From positions 54,364-118,363 of the forward strand of contig JAZRSY010000015.1 in NCBI GenBank assembly GCA_045651765.1: a stretch of 64,000 nucleotides of DNA. The letters run 5' to 3'. Made by a program: the position numbers and the translations under genes. Below are positions 52,240-60,647 of this stretch, one piece after another (position 1 is the stretch's first letter; each line of letters starts with the position of its first letter). Source of the DNA: SIG565 sp045651765 (GTDB lineage: Bacteria; Bacillota; Clostridia; Oscillospirales; Acutalibacteraceae). The notes under the pieces were generated by a model. It was not told where the DNA came from and made no database searches. It was given only the letters and a program-made list of their open reading frames with translations.

Positions 52240-53604
52240 TTATTTTTCCTCGTATACAATTTTGTTAAGTGCATTAATATAGGCCCTTATGCAAGCACCA
52301 ATAATATCGGTCGAAACTCCATTACCCGAATATAACTTTCCGCCTGCCCTAAGCCTTATAATAGAGGAGCCTACTGCCTCTCTGCCCTTAGTTACGGCCT
52401 GAATTTGAAAATCGTCGAGTTCATAATGGTGGCCTATAATTTGCTCTATTGCGTGGAATGCGGCATCAATCGGGCCATCGCCAATGCTTACGCCGCTTAG
52501 TTCTTCGCCGTCTTTAGAAAGAGTTATATTAGCGGTAGCATTAATAATATTGCCGCTGTTTACAACATAATTAACAAGGTGGTAGGTGGAAGGCACCTGC
52601 ATTGCGGTGCTGGCAATTATAGCCTCTAATTCCCTTTTACCAATAGAATCTTTTTTAGAAACAACCCTTTTAAACTCTTCGTAAACCTTGCCAACATCTT
52701 GATTAGATAATTCGTAACCCAGTGCATTAATTTCGGCCTCAATATCGGTTAAGGTTAAGGTATTGTCAAGCTCGGAAGAATCGGTATGTTCACTCTCTAT
52801 AGCAGTGTTAACTGTTTTTTCTTGAATGTTTTTTACAATATTATTAATTACTGTGGTGTTTATGTTAGTTTTTACGCCTAAATCCTCGCCAACGGAATCT
52901 ACTAAATTAGCAAGGCCGTTAAGGCTTACATTATCTTCTCCAAATACCGAGGTTTTAACACCGTCGGCGCCTGCCTTTATACATTCTAAAGCACATGCAG
53001 CCGCCAAAAGCAAATTATTAGAAGGTTTAACATAAACCTTAACATTTGCAGCTTCTTTAATATCTATTACAAGTTCGCCAAATTCGTCGGGGGTGAAGGT
53101 TCCGCAATCGTCGCACAATGTAACGGCTTTTGCTCCGTTCTCGGCAGCAACCTTTGCGGTAGCCTCTGCAAAGCCTACCTCGGCCCTGGTGGCATCTAAC
53201 GCTACAAACTCAACATTGTCGCAAATATCGGCTGCGGCCTTGCAAAGCTCGGCAATTTTTTCGAGCATTTTGTTACTTTTTAAATGGTATTTATACTCCA
53301 TTTGCACTGTAGAAATCGGCATAACAACCTGCAAGCAAGGGCTTTTGGCGTTTTTAATACATTCGTACGCTGCGCTTATTTGCTCTTTGCTTGTGCAGGG
53401 CACACAAATTGCAGCACTGTTTAACGATTCTGCTATGGTGCTATAAACAACCGCATCTTCTATATTATTTGTAATTTCAGGCAACTCAATGGCGTTTACC
53501 CCTGCTTTTTCCAATAAATCGGCTATATTTAATTTTTCGCGAAAGGTAAGACTCTTGTTACCTGCAACAGCTAAAGTAATGTCTGATACAAATAAATTTT
53601 TCAT
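52240..53604 (-). CDS. LeuA-like protein lacking catalytic residues
   Basis: The 454-residue protein follows the 2-isopropylmalate synthase plan: an N-terminal DRE-TIM barrel (to about residue 270), a linker, and a C-terminal LeuA allosteric domain (HYELDDFQIQAVTKGREAVG). But the active site is broken: the DTTLRDGEQ position reads SDITLAVAGN (no Arg, Asp or Glu), and the metal-binding HxH of AHCHDDLG reads VKPSNN. So I do not expect condensation activity. It may be a leucine-binding regulator or structural partner of the downstream ligase. I use the ATG at 53604; the frame above it runs into the T-box terminator. Confidence 0.85.
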   Translation of the reverse strand: MKNLFVSDITLAVAGNKSLTFREKLNIADLLEKAGVNAIELPEITNNIEDAVVYSTIAESLNSAAICVPCTSKEQISAAYECIKNAKSPCLQVVMPISTVQMEYKYHLKSNKMLEKIAELCKAAADICDNVEFVALDATRAEVGFAEATAKVAAENGAKAVTLCDDCGTFTPDEFGELVIDIKEAANVKVYVKPSNNLLLAAACALECIKAGADGVKTSVFGEDNVSLNGLANLVDSVGEDLGVKTNINTTVINNIVKNIQEKTVNTAIESEHTDSSELDNTLTLTDIEAEINALGYELSNQDVGKVYEEFKRVVSKKDSIGKRELEAIIASTAMQVPSTYHLVNYVVNSGNIINATANITLSKDGEELSGVSIGDGPIDAAFHAIEQIIGHHYELDDFQIQAVTKGREAVGSSIIRLRAGGKLYSGNGVSTDIIGACIRAYINALNKIVYEEK

Positions 53605-53636
53605 AATAACCTCACTATAAATATGTAATAAAAAAA

Positions 53637-53890
53637 CCCGCAGAGAATTCTCTGCGGGATGACCAAATAAATTTGACCACGGTACCACCCGTATTGCCGA
53701 CAGTTGTGCCGACCACTCTAAAAGGTTCTAAAAAACCCCTAAGCTGTTACGGGCTTACCCGAGGATTCTTACTATAAATTCGGAACCCCTGCTCCAATAC
53801 GAGACTGCCAAAAAACAAGCATACTGCCTTGCACCAAACGGCAGCTCTCTAAAATGCTAAAATTTAAGGCTTAATATTTTCACAGCATTT
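53637..53890 (-). promoter_or_regulatory. T-box leader of the LeuA-like/ligase operon (Leu)
   Basis: The minus strand has AGAGAGCTGCC, GTTTGGTGCAAGGCAG, GCCCGTAACAGC and a T-box variant GGTGGTACCGTGG (53677-53689). A terminator, CCCGCAGAGAATTCTCTGCGGG, lies at 53637-53658. A lower helix AATA/TATT frames the loop GGCAGTCTCG, so the specifier is CTC (Leu, 53801-53803). This agrees with the LeuA-like product. Confidence 0.9.
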
Positions 53891-53946
53891 GCATTTTTCA
53901 AATATTTTACCGCTTTTTTAAATAAATGTCAATACTTTTTTAATTG

Positions 53947-55308
53947 TTATTTTCGGTTTTTTAGCGGTATATAATTATTATCTTCCTTCACATTAACATA
54001 GGCAGGTCTTATTATTTTGCCGTTGTTTTGAATTTCTTCAATTCTGTGCGCGCTCCAGCCCGCAATTCTTGCCACGGCAAAAATAGGTGTAAACAGTTCG
54101 GCCGGTAAATCTAAAAGTTTATATATAAGTCCCGAATAAAAATCTACATTCGGGCTTACGCCCTTATACATTTTGCGCTTTTCGGCTATAAGTTCAGGCG
54201 CTATTTTAGCCACCTTTTCGTAAAGGGCAAATTCTTCACCAAGGCCTTTAGCATCGGCTAAAGATTTAGCATATTCTTTTAAAATGTTGGAACGCGGGTC
54301 AGAAAGAGAATAAACGGCGTGGCCCATTCCGTAAATAAGGCCTGCGTTATCAAAGGCTTTTTTATCTAAAAGGCGCACTAAATAATCTTTAACTTCCGAA
54401 TCATCCTTAATATTTATGCTTTGCTTCATATCCTCAAACATTCTTACAACCTTAATGTTTGCACCTCCGTGGCGTGGGCCTTTAAGCGAACCCAAGGCTG
54501 CCGCTATTGCCGAATAGGTGTCGGTTCCTGATGAAGTTACAACATGGGTTGTAAAAGTAGAGTTATTTCCACCGCCGTGTTCGGCATGAAGCACCAATGC
54601 TAAATCTAAAATTTTGGCCTCTATGTCTGAAAACTTGCCATCTTCTCGCAACAGGTGCAATATGTTTTGCGCCGTTGAATATTCGGGTTTTGGCAGGTGC
54701 ACAAACAAACTTTTTTGTTTGTGGTAATGCAAATAAGAGTTATAACTGTAAACCGACAAAAGCGGAAATACCGATATTAACTGCAGGCATTGGCGCATTA
54801 CATTATCCACCGAAATATCGTCGGGGTTTTCATCGTAAGAATATAATGCCAAAACACATCGCGATATAATATTCATCATATCTTTACCCGGTGCTTTTAA
54901 AATCATATCTCGCACAAACGATGGTGGCAAACTTCTATAATTTGACAACTGGTTTGTAAACTCTTTTAGCTGTTTGGCATTTGGTAAATTAGAAAAAAGT
55001 AATAAATAAACAGTTTCTTCAAAGCCAAACCTACCATCATTTATAAAACCTGCTGTCAAGTCATTAACATTAATGCCTCGGTAACACAATTCGCCCTCTG
55101 TAGGTATTTCGTTACCGTCTTTATCAATATCTTTAGCCTTTATTTTAGATATTTCGGTAAGGCCTGTAACAACGCCCTTACCGTTAATATCCCTTAGCCC
55201 TCTGAACACATTATTTTCGGCATACATATTAGGCGATATTTTATTATTTTTGCACGAAATCTCGGCCAAGGAATGTATGTATGGTGTAATATCTGAAAAA
55301 TTTGACAA
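53947..55308 (-). CDS. gltA: Citrate synthase
   Basis: The 453-residue enzyme condenses acetyl-CoA and oxaloacetate. The catalytic triad is visible: His in HAEHGGGNNSTF, His in GMGHAVYSLSDPR, and Asp in SPNVDFYSGLIY. GPRHGGANIKV and RIAGWSAHR bind substrate. Length and the long N-terminal extension match the Firmicute/cyanobacterial type. It is a lone gene next to the branched-chain block. It can feed 2-oxoglutarate and hence glutamate, the amino donor for IlvE. Confidence 0.95.
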   Translation of the reverse strand: MSNFSDITPYIHSLAEISCKNNKISPNMYAENNVFRGLRDINGKGVVTGLTEISKIKAKDIDKDGNEIPTEGELCYRGINVNDLTAGFINDGRFGFEETVYLLLFSNLPNAKQLKEFTNQLSNYRSLPPSFVRDMILKAPGKDMMNIISRCVLALYSYDENPDDISVDNVMRQCLQLISVFPLLSVYSYNSYLHYHKQKSLFVHLPKPEYSTAQNILHLLREDGKFSDIEAKILDLALVLHAEHGGGNNSTFTTHVVTSSGTDTYSAIAAALGSLKGPRHGGANIKVVRMFEDMKQSINIKDDSEVKDYLVRLLDKKAFDNAGLIYGMGHAVYSLSDPRSNILKEYAKSLADAKGLGEEFALYEKVAKIAPELIAEKRKMYKGVSPNVDFYSGLIYKLLDLPAELFTPIFAVARIAGWSAHRIEEIQNNGKIIRPAYVNVKEDNNYIPLKNRK

Positions 55309-55403
55309 TTTATTTTCTCCTTAAATAATTTTATAGCTATAATTTACCATATAATTTTGAATAAATTATTAATTTGTAAATATTTTTACAAAAATTCAAA
55401 ATA

Positions 55404-56930
55404 TTATTCGCCCCAATATTTTCTGTCTAGGCTTCTTAACTGAATCGCCTGCGCAATATGCATCATTTCGATATTTTCACTGGCTTCAAGGTCGGCAATG
55501 GTGCGGGCAACCTTTAAAATGCGGTCATAAGCCCTGGCCGACATACCAAGACTGTCGAACGAAGACTGTAAAAGCTTAGCGGCATCATCACTTAAAACAC
55601 AAAACTTTTTAAGCAGCGCAGGCGTTAGGTGTGCGTTACAGGTAATGCCTGTGCCTTCATAACGCTTGTTTTGAATTTGACGGGCAGCATTAACCCTTTT
55701 TCGAATTTGAGCCGAAGTTTCTTCGGGTTTTGCCGAATTTAAGTCTTTATATTCAACCGGCGGCACCTCTATATGTAAATCAAGGCGGTCGAGCATTGGA
55801 CCGGAAATTCGATTTAAATATTTATTAACCATTTTGCTCGAGCATGTGCAGGTGCGGGTTGGGTGGCCAAAATATCCGCACGGGCATGGGTTCATGGCGG
55901 CCACAAGCGTTATTAAGCATGGGTATGTCAATGTGCCTGCAACACGGGATATTGTAATTTTACCATCCTCTAGCGGTTGGCGCATTGCCTCCATAACGTC
56001 GCGGTTGAACTCGGGCAATTCATCTAAAAACAGCACCCCACCGTGCGAAAGCGAAATTTCACCCGGCTTTGGTATTGTACCGCCACCCGAAATTGCCACC
56101 GACGAGGTTGTATGGTGTGGTGCACGAAAAGGCCTTGTTTTAATAATCGGGTTTTTAGAATTAAGTAACCCTGCTATAGAATAAATTTTTGTGGTTTCCA
56201 TAATTTCTTGATAGGTCATTTCGGGCAAAATTGTTGGAAACCGCTTGGCAAGCATACTTTTACCCGAACCGGGTGGACCAATAAGCAATATGTTATGGCC
56301 TCCTGCTGCTGCTACCTCCAACGCCTTTTTAGGCAGGGCTTGCCCCTTAACCTCAGAAAAATCTAACCCGTAATTAGCAGTATCAAAATTAATGTCGGGC
56401 TTTTTGGTTTTTTCAATTAGTTTTTCGCCGTTTAAGTGGGCAAACAATTCGGCTATGTTGCTAACGCCATAAATATTAATTCCTTCTACATTGGCGCCCT
56501 CACTTGCATTTTCAAGCGGCACAAAAAAGTTTTCTATTCCTAATTCCCTTGCCTTTATGGCCATGGCTACAACGCCGTTTACACGCCGCAGCTGACCATT
56601 AAGCGAAACTTCACCTATGAAAAGGCTGTTTTCACTGTTAACGGTTATTTGCCCCGATGCTGCAAGTATAGCCAACATTATGGGCAAATCGTAAACCGAG
56701 CCTTCTTTTTTAACATCGGCAGGGGCTAAATTTATGGTTATTTTGCCAATCGGGAACTTAAATTTACAGTTCTTTATGGCTGCCCTAACCCTATCTCGCG
56801 ATTCTTTAACGGCGGCATCGGGCAAACCTACAATGTCAAAACCGGGTAAACCATTTGAAATATCAGCCTCCACATCTAAAAGATATGCATCCATTCCAAA
56901 TAAACCCATACTGTTAAGTTTAAAGAACAT
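55404..56930 (-). CDS. Mg-chelatase-like AAA+ ATPase (YifB/ComM family)
   Basis: The 508-residue protein has an N-terminal Lon-like S5/S24-fold domain (about residues 10-165), AAA+ core with Walker A GPPGSGKSMLAKRFP and Walker B GVLFLDELPEF, a Cys-rich insert (CPCGYFGHPTRTCTC) and a C-terminal helical domain (LGMSARAYDRILKVARTIADLE). ComM homologues act as branch-migration helicases in natural transformation. I start at the ATG at 56930 behind AGGGGGC. No other competence gene is nearby. Confidence 0.9.
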   Translation of the reverse strand: MFFKLNSMGLFGMDAYLLDVEADISNGLPGFDIVGLPDAAVKESRDRVRAAIKNCKFKFPIGKITINLAPADVKKEGSVYDLPIMLAILAASGQITVNSENSLFIGEVSLNGQLRRVNGVVAMAIKARELGIENFFVPLENASEGANVEGINIYGVSNIAELFAHLNGEKLIEKTKKPDINFDTANYGLDFSEVKGQALPKKALEVAAAGGHNILLIGPPGSGKSMLAKRFPTILPEMTYQEIMETTKIYSIAGLLNSKNPIIKTRPFRAPHHTTSSVAISGGGTIPKPGEISLSHGGVLFLDELPEFNRDVMEAMRQPLEDGKITISRVAGTLTYPCLITLVAAMNPCPCGYFGHPTRTCTCSSKMVNKYLNRISGPMLDRLDLHIEVPPVEYKDLNSAKPEETSAQIRKRVNAARQIQNKRYEGTGITCNAHLTPALLKKFCVLSDDAAKLLQSSFDSLGMSARAYDRILKVARTIADLEASENIEMMHIAQAIQLRSLDRKYWGE

Positions 56931-57052
56931 AAAATAGCCCCCTAAAATATAATACAAACACATTATACACTAATTTAAATAAAATAACAATAATTCTTGA
57001 CTTTTAAAACAAATATTAATATAATAGTTAGGTCGATGTAAATCACTGCTAT

Positions 57053-57091
57053 GGAGAGTTGTCCGAGTGGTCGAAGGTGCAGCACTCGAAA
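57053..57091 (+). pseudogene. Orphan 5' half of a tRNA-Ser(CGA), copy 1
   Basis: The sequence reads as a tRNA-Ser from the first acceptor base through D-arm and anticodon stem (CAGCA) to the loop CTCGAAA. It then stops resembling tRNA: no complementary TGCTG, variable arm or T-arm follows. It shares 35 of 39 bases with the intact gene at 57414. The break falls exactly at the 3' side of the anticodon loop. Confidence 0.75.
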
Positions 57092-57234
57092 CATAGTCGG
57101 GTCTGTCACACGCTACTCTTTGAAACTCCGCTGTTTATCGACGTTTACGCCACGTGCATTTGCACTTTTGAAAACTTGCATCTCGCAGTTTTCTCGCAAT
57201 TTGGTATCAAGGTTTTGCCTTTACAATTTTATAT

Positions 57235-57274
57235 GGAGACGTATCGAAGTGGTCATAACGGGGCTGACTCGAAA
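57235..57274 (+). pseudogene. Orphan 5' half of a tRNA-Ser(CGA), copy 2
   Basis: A second tRNA-Ser 5' half begins GGAGACGTATCGAAGTGG, like the tRNA at 9813, and ends with the same CTCGAAA anticodon loop before losing similarity. The stem GCTGA has no partner. The order of the two fragments and the intact gene suggests repeated recombination at the same site. Confidence 0.7.
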
Positions 57275-57413
57275 TACTTTCGGTTTGTTTTGATGACCTC
57301 CTTCAAACCCTTTATTTATAAGGGTTTTTGAGAACCTATTTGGAAAGTGCCGTATTTTCTAATGGTTTTTCTAATGGTTTTCCACTTACAATTTAATATT
57401 TTTTGCTTCAAAC

Positions 57414-57504
57414 GGTGAGTTGTCCGAGTGGTCGAAGGTGCGAAACTCGAAATTTCGTGTTGGTGATGAGCCAACCCAGGGTTCGAATCCCTGACTCACC
57501 GCCA
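57414..57504 (+). tRNA. tRNA-Ser (anticodon CGA)
   Basis: GGTGAGT pairs with ACTCACC. The anticodon stem CGAAA/TTTCG encloses CTCGAAA, so the anticodon is CGA (UCG codons). A long variable arm, GGGTTCGAATCC and encoded CCA follow. It is adjacent to an integrase-bearing element and is probably its attachment site. Confidence 0.96.
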
Positions 57505-57523
57505 TATATAAAGCAGCAGGTTT

Positions 57524-58063
57524 TTATGCCTGCTGCTTTTCTTTTAGCATAGCATTCATTTGCTCAATTTGAACAACAGACTTATTAACTCTGGATAAAT
57601 AATTTTTAGAAGACATCCATTCTATGAGCGATATCTTTGGAACTACTCGTGTATTGAAATATCCCACACATTGTATGTCACCACATAATATCCATCTTCT
57701 AATGGTTTCTTTTGTATATCCTGTCATAACCATAACCTCTTTCAAAGTTAGGATATCCTTTTTGTTATGGAATTCCCGAACATACCATTCTCGTGCAAAA
57801 TCAGTATCAATTATAGCAAAACAATTTGTTTGTTTTTTCTTTGCTTTGTATCCAGAGCCAAACATCCCCTCTGGATATTCAAACACTGAACCACTTTCAA
57901 TAAATCGCAAAACATCACATCTTTTAATAAGATAACGATGTGTTTTTTTGCCTGTGTCAGTGCAAGGTATTACACCATTGTCAAGCATATACTTCGCTTT
58001 TCGCTTACTGATATGTAGCATTTTATACATATCTTCAAGCGATATGATTTTTTCGGTCTCCAT
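57524..58063 (-). CDS. Double helix-turn-helix DNA-binding protein
   Basis: The 179-residue protein holds two MerR/excisionase-like modules: SLEDMYKMLHISKRKAKYML with a wing at YLIKRCDVLRFIESG, and TLKEVMVMTGYTKETIRRWI with ISLIEWMSS. Each resembles a complete AlpA/Xis-type winged helix. It lies last in the int operon, three bases after the integrase stop, so it may control excision or copy number. I do not know a named family. Confidence 0.65.
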   Translation of the reverse strand: METEKIISLEDMYKMLHISKRKAKYMLDNGVIPCTDTGKKTHRYLIKRCDVLRFIESGSVFEYPEGMFGSGYKAKKKQTNCFAIIDTDFAREWYVREFHNKKDILTLKEVMVMTGYTKETIRRWILCGDIQCVGYFNTRVVPKISLIEWMSSKNYLSRVNKSVVQIEQMNAMLKEKQQA

Positions 58064-58066
58064 AGA

Positions 58067-59452
58067 TTACATCACACCTACCTTCTCGGCGATTTGCTTT
58101 CGTCGTTCAAGTTCTGTGTTATTGGAATTGACCACATTATCAAAAATGCCTGTACCAACAAAAATATTGCCCGTTTGCTCAATGTCTTCAACATCAGGAT
58201 GTAGATAATACTTTGCTGTAATACCCGATTCAGAATGACGAAGGTATTGCTGTATAAGTTTTAGGTTCATACCCGATTGTTTCATAAGCAATGTTCCTGT
58301 CGTATGACGTAGGGCGTGGAACTTAATATATCTCAAACCAATTCTTTTAAGAACCACTCCAAAATGGTCAGTAATATAATTAGGACGAAGAAGTGTACCA
58401 TCAGTTCCTACACAAACAAAATCATAAAATCGCTTATCATAACAATTGCCGAAAATCAGTTTATTTGCCTCAATTCGCTCTTTTTGTTTTAGTAATAATT
58501 CTTCTGCTAAATCAAACAAAGGAAAAACAGCAATACTATCCTCGCTTTTAAGCAAATCTCGTTCAATCAACGATGTGCTACCATTGGTACGATACAGTTT
58601 TACAAACCCTTTGCATTTTTTAATAGTTTCTTCTTCGTGTGTTTTTGGCACTTCGAGAATTGATGTTGTAAGCGAAATAGTCTTATTTTCAAAATCAATC
58701 GAAGACCATTTTAATCCAACAATTTCACTGCGCCGAAGCCCATAAAGCAAACCCAATGCAATGACAATGTTCATATCATCGTCCATCTTGCCAATACCTT
58801 TCATAAGTTTTGCTGCTTCATCTCTATTAAAAGGATTTATATGAGGTAATGTAGAACTTAATGAATTAGAATCGGCAACAGGGTTTTCGGGTAAAACTTT
58901 TTCCTTTCGTGCTTCATCTAAAACAAAATTCATCAAGGAACGATATCGTTTAATGGTGCTATTCTTTAAGCCCTTTTCAGAACAATACGAATAAAAATTA
59001 TTTATAACAATAGTCTCGATATCACACAATCTATATTTGCCGTGAAAGAACTGTTTTATTTGAGCATTAGCAATGGTTAAATATGAGTTATATGTTGATG
59101 GTGAAAGAGTATTTTTTCTTTTGAATATGTTATCAACAACACACTCATAAAAGTCCATATTCCGTTTGTGATACTTATGCAGTTCGGTTTCGGTCATACC
59201 TTCAAACTTTGAGTGTTTTTCAATTTCTGCTTTTTGTAGTGCATTGAGTTCGGCAATCATTTCTCGAAGTTTTTCTTCTGCCTTTTTTGCCGACATACCA
59301 CCATTACGGTTCTTTTCGTTAATTTTAGCGATTTTCTTCCACTTGTATTTTCTTTTGCCAGTTTCAAGGTCTGTATAGTATAAAACAGCATACCAACAAC
59401 CTGATTTGGGTTGAACCGAACCTGTAACCCTTTTAACATCAAGCAGTTTCAT
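58067..59452 (-). CDS. Tyrosine site-specific integrase
   Basis: The 461-residue recombinase has the AP2-like arm-binding N-terminus (SGCWYAVLYYTDLETGKRK), a SAM-like core-binding domain (about residues 90-200) and the catalytic domain. Catalytic residues are Arg in LRRSEIVGLKW, HALRHTTGT (His-x-x-Arg-His) and the tyrosine in TAKYYLHPD. It resembles Tn916-type integrases. Its position beside an intact tRNA-Ser(CGA) suggests the tRNA as target. It overlaps xis by 14 bases. The gene is intact. Confidence 0.93.
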   Translation of the reverse strand: MKLLDVKRVTGSVQPKSGCWYAVLYYTDLETGKRKYKWKKIAKINEKNRNGGMSAKKAEEKLREMIAELNALQKAEIEKHSKFEGMTETELHKYHKRNMDFYECVVDNIFKRKNTLSPSTYNSYLTIANAQIKQFFHGKYRLCDIETIVINNFYSYCSEKGLKNSTIKRYRSLMNFVLDEARKEKVLPENPVADSNSLSSTLPHINPFNRDEAAKLMKGIGKMDDDMNIVIALGLLYGLRRSEIVGLKWSSIDFENKTISLTTSILEVPKTHEEETIKKCKGFVKLYRTNGSTSLIERDLLKSEDSIAVFPLFDLAEELLLKQKERIEANKLIFGNCYDKRFYDFVCVGTDGTLLRPNYITDHFGVVLKRIGLRYIKFHALRHTTGTLLMKQSGMNLKLIQQYLRHSESGITAKYYLHPDVEDIEQTGNIFVGTGIFDNVVNSNNTELERRKQIAEKVGVM

Positions 59453-59669
59453 TTAACTCGCCCCCATAGATATAATCTAAAAGTGATTGCTTTACTATAC
59501 GATAACCGTGTCCTACCTTCAAAGAATGCAAAGTGCCGTCTTTGATAAGTTTATATACAGAATACTGTCCAACCGATAATATCTGCTGTACCTGCGGTAC
59601 AGTTAAGACATCAGGATACTTTTTCAAACTCTTGTGATTGCGATTTCTTACCTGTTCTAATGTTGCCAT
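59439..59669 (-). CDS. Excisionase-like DNA-binding protein
   Basis: The 76-residue protein is a winged helix of the Xis/AlpA type: VLTVPQVQQILSVGQYSVYKLIKDGTL with wing YRIVKQSLLDYI. Such proteins direct the integrase toward excision. Its overlap with int makes co-translation likely. AAGGAGGTCATT precedes the ATG. Confidence 0.88.
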   Translation of the reverse strand: MATLEQVRNRNHKSLKKYPDVLTVPQVQQILSVGQYSVYKLIKDGTLHSLKVGHGYRIVKQSLLDYIYGGELNETA

Positions 59670-60647
59670 ATAATGACCTCCTTAAAATAATATTTTGGTG
59701 CCGCCCACCCATCCTTATTGCCATAAGACAATAAAAGGTAGATACTAATTAACTCTTGAAAACATATTGCGGCAAAGTAATCAAGAACTTACTGTAATTA
59801 CAAATCGGGCATAATAAAACCCATACCTTTTTGAAGATGATACTCCTAATAGGTATGGGTATAAAACATAAATTGTTATGTAGTTATTTCATACTTAATT
59901 CAAAGCATAGCATCTTCCTCGGATAAATGTTTTTATTATGTTAATCGCTGCGATTTCTTACGATTGTGAGCAAAGTATAATGCAAAAAAATCAGTTTGTC
60001 AATAGCACTCGAACCCGCATAAACACTAGGTTTTTAGCGAAAGTTTTTAAAATTTTCCGCAACTTAAATTTTGAGAGACGGGAAAGCGAAATTTTTAAAA
60101 ACTTTTTGCCTCAAAAATTTTTTAAAAAAATTTTTTTGGAGGTTTTTTGAGTATTTTTTGCAACAAAAATATTAAGTTTTTAAAATTAGACGGTTTCCGA
60201 TTTTTTGAGCCTTCATATTCTAATAAAATGAAAAACTTTTTCAGTAATTTATAACACTTTGTTGAGAATTATACTATTTTCTACCCTGTGGGTTAAAGAT
60301 AATATAATTCTATTTTTAATCAACATTTACTTATCCACCCGTCCTTTTTTCATAATTCTCAAAGTAAGAAATGTTATCATTCTAATAGTAACCCATTTAA
60401 AAACCGAAAATAAATCACGGGGCAATTTATATAATATTACCTTTCCTTTGAATTATGTAATAAGATGGTTGGTTGGTGGGGATTGCCCGAAGGGCAAGAC
60501 CCCTTATCTTAAAGAAGTGTAAGCATGACGAAATAGACTATTAAGCATTACTAATTTAAAAAAGTAAGCAATAATAGCCTTGAAATAGACAATATAACCC
60601 GCCTTTCTTTCGTAACGCTGAAACAAAGTGAGTATATGTTATAAAAC
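59670..60647. other. AT-rich noncoding region of the integrative element
   Basis: Nearly 1 kb without a credible gene. It holds a long inverted repeat, ACCCATACC (59819) to GGTATGGGT (59852-59860). There is also an A/T-extreme block at 60030-60160 with TTTTTAAAAACTTTTT, and a GC-containing nested hairpin at 60477-60502. The int operon promoter probably lies at its left end. Open frames here have no ribosome binding sites. Confidence 0.6.
60477..60502. repeat. Nested hairpin downstream of the rep gene
   Basis: GGGG-A-TTGCCC-GAA-GGGCAA-GA-CCCC forms two stacked stems in otherwise AT-rich DNA. It follows GGTTGGTTGG and is followed by CCTTATCTTAAAGAAG. Candidates are a rep terminator or a replication origin structure. 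Confidence 0.5.

Noticed and set aside
57051..57331. Two overlapping plus-strand frames at the tRNA fragments
   Set aside because: They read through tRNA-Ser 5' halves and have no ribosome binding site. The repeated peptide pieces reflect the tRNA repeats.
57000..57510. CRISPR-like array from repeated tRNA pieces
   Set aside because: Only three unequal copies, irregular spacing, and clear tRNA-Ser identity.
59938..60150. Plus-strand frame of 70 codons in AT-rich DNA
   Set aside because: Composition follows the A/T runs (Phe, Lys, Asn only) and there is no credible start signal.
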